This document shows, in pieces, positions 59,301 through 64,000 of a DNA stretch of 64,000 nucleotides; the stretch's first letter is position 1; the number at the start of each line of letters is the position of its first letter. A program made the translations under genes and the position numbers. Location: positions 310,001 through 374,000 of the forward strand of contig JAKNDB010000013.1 in assembly GCA_024305405.1 (NCBI GenBank), read 5' to 3'. The notes beneath the pieces are model-generated. The model searched no databases. It was not told the origin of the DNA and saw only the letters and a program-made list of their open reading frames with translations. The DNA is from Dirofilaria immitis (lineage: Eukaryota > Nematoda > Chromadorea > Rhabditida > Onchocercidae).

Positions 59301-62300
59301 TTTTAAAAAATGAAAAAAAGTAAAGAAATGAGTATTCCAGAAAAGCACTTTTTCCCAACCGAATAATCGAATGTTTCGTCTTATCATGAGATAGTGGTCG
59401 AGAATTCGATAATCGATAATCAATAATAATTGATATCAGCAGCATAGTAAAAGCATTTTAAAAAAAAATGAGAAATAAAAATTAGTCTTTCTTTTTCGAG
59501 AATAAAAAACATTTCAGTTCGAGAACATTTACTAATTCTACCTGCGATCAGGAGAGAATGATAAATTGATGAAGAAGTGAAGCTAAAGAGGGCTTTTTGT
59601 TAAAACGAAAAAATATTTTCTGCTAATTTCAAATAATTTCCCTTCTTGTCATATAATTAATTAGACCATAGATTATATATCACAAACTTTTCAATTTCTA
59701 TTTTTTTCGATTCCATGAAAAATTTTTCTTTTCCACTCATATATTTTTCCATTTCCTAATTGAATTAAATTCGATAATTCTTAATATAAAAACATTTGTA
59801 CATAAATATAATAGAAATTTTTTCACAAATTAATGAATTATTCTATAAATTAAAATTAAAACTTAAAACATAATATAAAATGAATGAATAATTATTGAAT
59901 TATAAGATGGATTTAACGATACTAAGTGAACAACAATTTCAACAATTTGTTCGAATTGTCGCAGCGAATTTCAAAATTAAATATGAAACATTGCAACAAT
60001 TACATGCTAAAGTAGTAATTAATTCTATTTCTGATCATTAATTATATAATTATTTGTGGGATTAATTTCGTAGCATTAAAAAATTAATAAATAATTATAT
60101 AATTATTTAACAAATTTATTCAACAAATTTTATAATATTAAAAAATAAACGATAAGTTAAAATAATAATTGAAATGAATTAATTGTAATAACTTATTAGA
60201 AATTTTATGACTGTAATGTTAATTCATTGATTTAATAAAAAAAAAAAAATTCCATAACTTTTCAATACATACTTTCAATCAATAATTGTTAAATTTATTC
60301 GAATTTATTTGATTCCTTTTATACTAAAAGTATTATATTTATATTTAAGTAATAATATGATAAAGACGTGAAGCATACAGTTTTTATAACCCTTTAAATG
60401 ATTTTAATTTGCATAATTAGCAAATAAATAAATAAATAGCATCAGTCTTAATTTTTTTCTTTGAATGAAACTTTAGGAAGCAGAAAATACTACATTAACA
60501 ATAATAGAAGCCAAAAATTCGGAAGGAAATATTTGTTTACAACTAATAAATACATATCTGATAATTGCAATCGACGATGCTGTATCAATAAGGATACATT
60601 ATGTAAATTATGCATCATAAGAAGGTAAGACAAAAAAATAAGCTTGCTAAAATTTTGATACGGAATGAAAATTCATAATTTAAATGATTGAATAAATAAA
60701 TTGAGGGAGTAGAAAAAATGTATTTTGAGTAACTAATTTAAAGAAAATTTGAAATAAATAAAAGTAATAGAATTTATAATAATTAAAATCAAAAAATGTA
60801 TTATTTATTCTTTGCTATTTTTTGATTTTGCAACATTTCTACTTTTGAATAAATGCTAATTTACAATAATCAAATAAATTATATATATATATATATCGAG
60901 AATGGAATTATTTTGTGTCCATTTAAGAAAGAGCAGTTTGGACATACGAAATATTTATGGAAATGTTCATGCATTGGTGATGATGTATGATTTGAAATTT
61001 GCTAATTGTTAAAAAAAATTTAACTTTTAATTTTTATTTTCTAATCTAATATTCGAGAGCTAGAAGTGACAAAAGCATAGCAAAAAAAAAAATGGAGAAA
61101 TAGGATATATAATTGTAATGAATTTATTTGTTTTTTGTTTGTTGACGAATGGTATTTCAAATTTTAATTTCAATTTCTATTCTTATTCATTGTCTTGGAA
61201 TAATAAATTAGAAAAACAAAATAAATAAACACCAAAATGCAGGAAGCATGCTATTTGCGAGCTATATTGGAATTACATATTGATTGCAAATTGCATGCAC
61301 AAATTGATACAACATATGTTTGTAATTTTTCAACAAACAAATGATAATATTCATTTATAAAATTAAATATCGAGTAAATAAATAATTAGAATTAATTGAA
61401 AATTAGAATTGGAATCAATTTTTATTTTAGTTAATAATAATTAATTAAGGATTTATTAAGCTTTCAAAGTATTTATTGTTAATAGAAAGATTAAAATATT
61501 ATTTCTATTTTATTTTATTCCTCCATATAAGGTTTATTTTTTACATTTATTCAATTTTTTTTTTTTTATTTTGCTACTAAGTATATACGAGAAATTTTAT
61601 ATTCATGCAAGTTAATCAAACTGTTGATGATAAAACTGTTGATGATAAAATTGTTGATGATAAAATTGTTGATGATAAAAAAATTCGATGAATGAATCGA
61701 TTTTAGTTTTATAGCTTTCCTTACGATAATCAACGTATCATTTCATTTGACTATTTTAATATATTTGTTATACTCGTGAAATCAGAAAACATTTTTTTAA
61801 AATAGTTGGAGTGTTGGATGAATGTCTCGAGAAATTAATTCAAATTTTATCCACTTATAATCCATCAAAGCCATTTCAATACATTAATGATGCCATTGAA
61901 GAAATCGAAGTAAGTAATTTGCAAATGTTTATATTAGAAATTTACGCTTCATTATATAATTTCTCAGATTATTTTCTTTATGTAAGTGAAAATCAAGTTA
62001 CTTACTAAAGATATAAATTATTTATCACTTTTCTATGTAAATAAAAGTCATTTATTAAAAAGACTTACTTCATCTTCCATTAGTCGCTTGTATCAATAAG
62101 TACAAAAATCGCCTCAGTTTGCTTATACGTATTATGTGATAATTTAACTGATAATTTTATAATTTTTTTTTTTTGATAAAAATATAATCAGATTTTAAAA
62201 TTCTCAAATTTCATCATATTTTAATGGTCTTATGATAATAATTAATCAATAATTCGATTAAATTTGTATACATCTGATTTCTGTATAGCAAGATTAATAT

Positions 62301-64000
62301 ATGATATGTTTATCCCATTCCAATTATATCATACATACTTTCTTATATATTATTATATCGAAATTATTATATAATAACTGAAAACATAGCATATTTAAAT
62401 ACTTTTTTCTGAATAAAATTATTCAGTTCTCAATTAAATAATAAATATTTCTATTTAAAAAAGATTTAAAATTAATATAATTTTCTAATTAAATGCAAAT
62501 GAAAAATTGTATAATTGGAAATGTTCTAAAAAATGACCATTATGATTATTTCGTATTTCTCGCAAATGCCGTCATTTCCGTTGCGATAAGTAGATCAAAT
62601 AAATAATTGCTAAATCATTTTAATTTTAATATTTTTTTATATTACATTTTATTAGCATTTAAATTATACCTTTATTTTTAGTTTTTATTTAATTATTTGG
62701 GAGAAAAAAAAAAATCAAATTTTGCTCATTTAACATTCCAGATGATTACTTTCTAATTACTCAGTATTTAATTAATAATTAACAATTTTGATCGATTTAT
62801 ATTATTTCCTATTAAAATTTTAAAATTAACTCTTTTGATTTTACAAATATTTCTTGTAAAATCGATAGTCAATACAAAATGAGCAAGCGAAGTTTATTGT
62901 ATCATTAGATATCATTAGATTTCTGATAAGAGCATACAAATGATGCCTCTAGAAGAAATTAGTTTAAATTCAAAATTTTTATTTAAATTTTTTGGCAGTA
63001 TGATTGGACTGTCGAATTTAGAATAAGCTTATAACATATGATTGAATGATCGAATTTTGCAAATTTCATTTTATTATTTTTTTAATAGTTCCATTTTCAT
63101 AGATTTCAAAACGAGCAACAAGGATGGCGAATGAAATGAATTCATCGAAATTTAAATTAAAAATTGGAAAAATTACCGGCGATTTGTATAGATCATCCAA
63201 AACCAACGTATGAATTTTTATTAAATTAAAAAAAAAGTTGCAATTGAGAATTTTGTTAAGCAATGAATTGTAAATTAATAGTTTTAATATGATTAAATGA
63301 TTTCAATTGTAAATTAACAATTTTAATATTATTAACTGATTTTAATTAATATTTATTAATGGTTCATGTTTAGTCCAATTTAAATTAAAAAGGGAAAAAA
63401 ATCGGAAAATTTGAATAAAATTTTAATGGAAAAATTCAAAATTTGACTATTTATCATGCTTCCTCATATTTTCAAATCAATCAACAATCTTCCAACAATT
63501 ATATGTTAGCAAAAAAGATGGAAAATTTCAATTATAAAGCATATTTGAAAACATTTCAGCGAATTATAAATTAATACTTTTTCTACAGCTGAATTTGGAA
63601 TTAAAATTCGAATTCAATGATTAAGGCGAAACTAATATTTATTATTTATCATATGTTTAAATTTTAAAACTTTCCCCGTCCAATTGTTAAATTTTAAAGT
63701 AATTTTGTAGGAATCAAAAATTCTATCTATTAGTAGAAAAGTATTATCAAAACAATTATTAGTGAAAATATTAAAAAAAAAAAATGGAATGTATATACCG
63801 GTGATATGATCATATTATTTGCTACAATTATTTCTGGTAAATTTTTCAAATAATCCCATATTAGAAAATTAAAAAAATCACTATCAAAAATTACAGATAA
63901 TTAACAGTTAATTTTTCAACCAATATTTTTTCGATCTATCATATCGTCAAGATGATAAGAATGACAAAGTATTGATTATATAGTTATGCCTATCTCTCTC

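Overview
The window looks like nuclear DNA of a filarial nematode (Spirurina). The evidence is very AT-rich sequence, short exons joined by GT-AG introns, and two small heat-shock genes whose proteins closely resemble the OV25 family described from Onchocerca. The other recognisable genes are metazoan or nematode families. The species cannot be fixed from the sequence alone. No rRNA, tRNA, CRISPR array or bacterial (Wolbachia) block was seen.

Layout. 125-7490 (+): the 3' part, 16 visible exons, of a PPP1R37-like leucine-rich-repeat protein (protein phosphatase 1 regulatory subunit 37 family). The gene begins upstream of the window. 8209-8505 (+): an isolated hydrophobic reading frame. 12580-14557 (+): a complete five-exon gene for a MOLO1/TPM-domain single-pass membrane protein. 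16255-31651 (-): a complete 16-exon gene for the TRIM9/MADD-2 tripartite-motif protein (749 aa), assembled exon by exon with every splice phase agreeing; one of its introns is 7 kb. About 32.5-50.6 kb: an 18-kb stretch with no convincing gene, filled with minisatellites, microsatellites and one half of a dispersed duplication. 50638-50796 (-): a candidate 52-aa membrane micropeptide. 51.4-59.0 kb: a tandem duplication of about 3.5-3.8 kb, each unit holding a two-exon small heat-shock gene on the minus strand, its TATA box and heat-shock elements, and a fossil of a retrotransposon RNase H domain. 59.12-59.69 kb: second copy of the segment at 36.5 kb. 59907-63624 (+): a complete six-exon gene for a 184-aa protein that I do not recognise.

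The genes do not form an operon or one pathway. Likely jobs are phosphatase-1 regulation (PPP1R37), synaptic or receptor modulation (MOLO1 family), netrin/DCC-type guidance signalling (MADD-2/TRIM9) and heat-inducible chaperoning (small HSPs). The most notable signals are: two AKAP-like amphipathic helices and two RFxV motifs in the tail of the PPP1R37-like protein; mosaic divergence of the heat-shock duplication, with near-identical promoters but diverged introns and 3' ends; an in-frame, secretory-looking N-terminal extension in only one of the two heat-shock copies; and the micropeptide.
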